From Flectonema sp. DT1601 (lineage: Eukaryota > Euglenozoa > Diplonemea > Diplonemida > Diplonemidae), in NCBI GenBank assembly GCA_964019425.1, contig OZ025862.1, positions 62,001 through 126,000 of the forward strand: a stretch of 64,000 nucleotides of DNA. Reading direction: 5' to 3'. How positions within the stretch are numbered: the stretch's first letter is position 1; every line of letters starts with the position of its first letter. Below the pieces are notes generated by a model that saw only the letters and a list, made by a program, of their open reading frames with translations, had not been told where the DNA came from and did not search any database. Positions 62,716-64,000 of the stretch are shown one piece after another. Made by a program: the position numbers and the translations under genes.

Positions 62716-62840
62716 CCCCACAAAAAAAAAAAAAAAAAAAAAAAAATTACACGAATCCTGATTCACCCTCATTGCCTTCTATTATTTTTCTACGTTGCTT
62801 GAAACAAATGATAAGAAGAGGGGAGGAAAAAAAAAAAACT
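61216..62840. other. Homopolymer-rich intergenic DNA
   Basis: Includes a T run of about 37 (61806-61842), a pentamer microsatellite (ACAAC)n at 61964-61992, and paired T/A runs at 62685-62745. No gene or known RNA. Confidence 0.65.
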
Positions 62841-62844
62841 TTTT

Positions 62845-63030
62845 CAGATAAGCCCTTATTTATATATAATTTTGTTGATCGCAGACAATATTACCGACAG
62901 AACAGCACAAAGGGAATAAAAAAGAATAAATAAAATAACATTATATTGTGATCATAAATAAACAAACGAGGGCTCTTAATCTGAATAGTTTCTTTTTTTT
63001 CTCCGACTTCGTCGGTGCAACAACAACAAC
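62845..63030. repeat. Structured dispersed element, copy c
   Basis: The most complete copy: tttcagataagccc, tttgttgatcgcag, attaccgacag, gggctcttaatctgaatag, then the stem CCGAC/GTCGG around TTC, then gcaacaacaacaac. The arms ttcagataagccc and gggctcttaatctgaa are inverted complements with a small bulge. Confidence 0.85.
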
Positions 63031-63616
63031 AAATACAAAATTATCCATCCCTTTTTTTTTATTCTTTTTTTTTTCTTTATTTTTCCCCTAAACCCAGCGA
63101 TGTAGCCAACCAAAAAGAGAGCTTCACGTTAATTGATACTTTCAGATAATCCTGGTTTTGCTGCTATTGGGGGATGGTCTCGCACTTATTTTTTTTTTTT
63201 TTTGATTCTTTTTTATTAATAAAGTTCATCTTGCAATAAATAGTTCGCAAGAGGTCAGAAGATGTGTTTCTAGTACTGCGACAGGGTATCATGTCAGTCG
63301 CAAGTTACTTTTTCACAAATCAGATCTACACATAAGAAATAAAGAGACAGCGCCGATTTTTTTTTTTTAATTTTTTTTTTTTAAAAAATATTATTTTCAC
63401 ACATAGTAAGAAAAAGTTGTGAATTGTAAAAGTTTAAGATTTAAGATGTATTCGTTTTCCTTTTCTTTTTTTTTTTTTCCCTTCTGCTTTCGAATCTGTG
63501 AAATGGTAGTTGGGGAAGAAATTGGGGAAGAAAAGGGGGGGTAGTAATTTGATACTGCATGCATCCTTAAGCTCAAAAAGGAACAACAATTTCTCCAACA
63601 ATTGTATCCGTCAGCG
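63031..63616. other. Intergenic
   Basis: T/A runs and mixed islands with no gene. Ends with gtcagcggcag immediately before the satellite. Confidence 0.6.
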
Positions 63617-64000
63617 GCAGTAGTAGTAAGTGACCACTGGAGGCCACGAACATAGTTGAGCGCCACCTTGCCATACGTATGAGTACATAATTAGTAGTAG
63701 TAAGTGACCACTGGAGGCCACGAACATAGTTGAGCGCCACCTTGCCATACGTATGAGTACATAATTAGTAGTAGTAAGTGACCACTGGAGGCCACGAACA
63801 TAGTTGAGCGCCACCTTGCCATACGTATGAGTACATAATTAGTAGTAGTAAGTGACCACTGGAGGCCACGAACATAGTTGAGCGCCACCTTGCCATACGT
63901 ATGAGTACATAATTAGTAGTAGTAAGTGACCACTGGAGGCCACGAACATAGTTGAGCGCCACCTTGCCATACGTATGAGTACATAATTAGTAGTAGTAAG
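63617..64000. repeat. 74-bp satellite array running off the right edge
   Basis: Unit agtagtagtaagtgaccact ... gagtacataatt repeats with period 74 at about 63617, 63691, 63765, 63839 and 63913, with essentially no differences. Because 74 is not a multiple of three, minus-strand frames cycle through the unit and stay open for 65 or so codons; these are not genes. Array length is unknown. Confidence 0.95.

Noticed and set aside
63397-63962. Repeated MALNYVRGLQWSLTTT open frames
   Set aside because: They result from a 74-bp satellite read in successive frames; there is no gene structure.
63617-64000. CRISPR array or telomere at the right edge
   Set aside because: The 74-bp units are contiguous with no unique spacers, and the unit is not a simple telomeric heptamer or hexamer. 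It is a satellite in eukaryotic DNA.

Overview
This window is nuclear DNA from a eukaryote, most likely a protist. It is AT-rich and crowded with long A and T homopolymers. Several genes contain short GT-AG introns (about 55-94 nt) with GTATGT- or GTGTGT-type donors and CAG acceptors, and a Pol III tRNA gene is present. The species cannot be named from the sequence. All 23 coding regions I can support lie on the minus strand, and most have a polypyrimidine-AG acceptor-like site shortly upstream of the ATG with no obvious partner donor. That combination resembles lineages with one-directional gene arrays and spliced-leader trans-splicing (Euglenozoa including diplonemids, dinoflagellates and perkinsids). 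Ordinary 5'-UTR introns remain possible.

Layout. 0-2.9 kb: a minus-strand ORF cut by the left edge, a tRNA-Phe, and decayed dynamin/Mx-like fragments. 2.9-8.3 kb: a MER3/HFM1 helicase with an unusual tail carrying PCNA-binding-like motifs, and a small coiled-coil gene; a 0.2 kb direct repeat flanks the helicase. 8.6-15 kb: four nearly identical glutathione S-transferase genes in a 1.6 kb tandem array. 15-24 kb: homopolymer-rich DNA, a five-exon polyQ low-complexity protein, SBDS with a Lys/Gly tail, and a class V aminotransferase. 24-31.8 kb: a repeat nest holding a Josephin-like ORF and an 80-residue piece of a HECT domain. 32-43 kb: LIS1, an unrecognised gene, an unconventional myosin, ARFRP1 with a broken partial copy beside it, and an inward-rectifier-type K+ channel. 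43-58 kb: a 1756-residue leucine-rich-repeat protein whose 3' end has been copied in tandem, two unrecognised genes, NOL10/ENP2, a fatty-acid/sterol hydroxylase-like membrane enzyme and a reticulon-like protein. 58-64 kb: no convincing gene, a possible inverted-repeat element, dispersed repeats and a 74-bp satellite running off the right edge.

The genes are mostly unrelated housekeeping functions: ribosome maturation (SBDS, NOL10), membrane traffic and ER shape (ARFRP1, reticulon), motors (myosin, LIS1), meiosis (HFM1) and detoxification (GST). They do not form a pathway. The strongest leads are the single-strand gene array with its acceptor sites, the PIP-box cluster in the helicase tail, the dimer-then-tetramer history of the GST array, the tandem copying of the LRR gene terminus, and a three-copy dispersed element with conserved inverted repeats.
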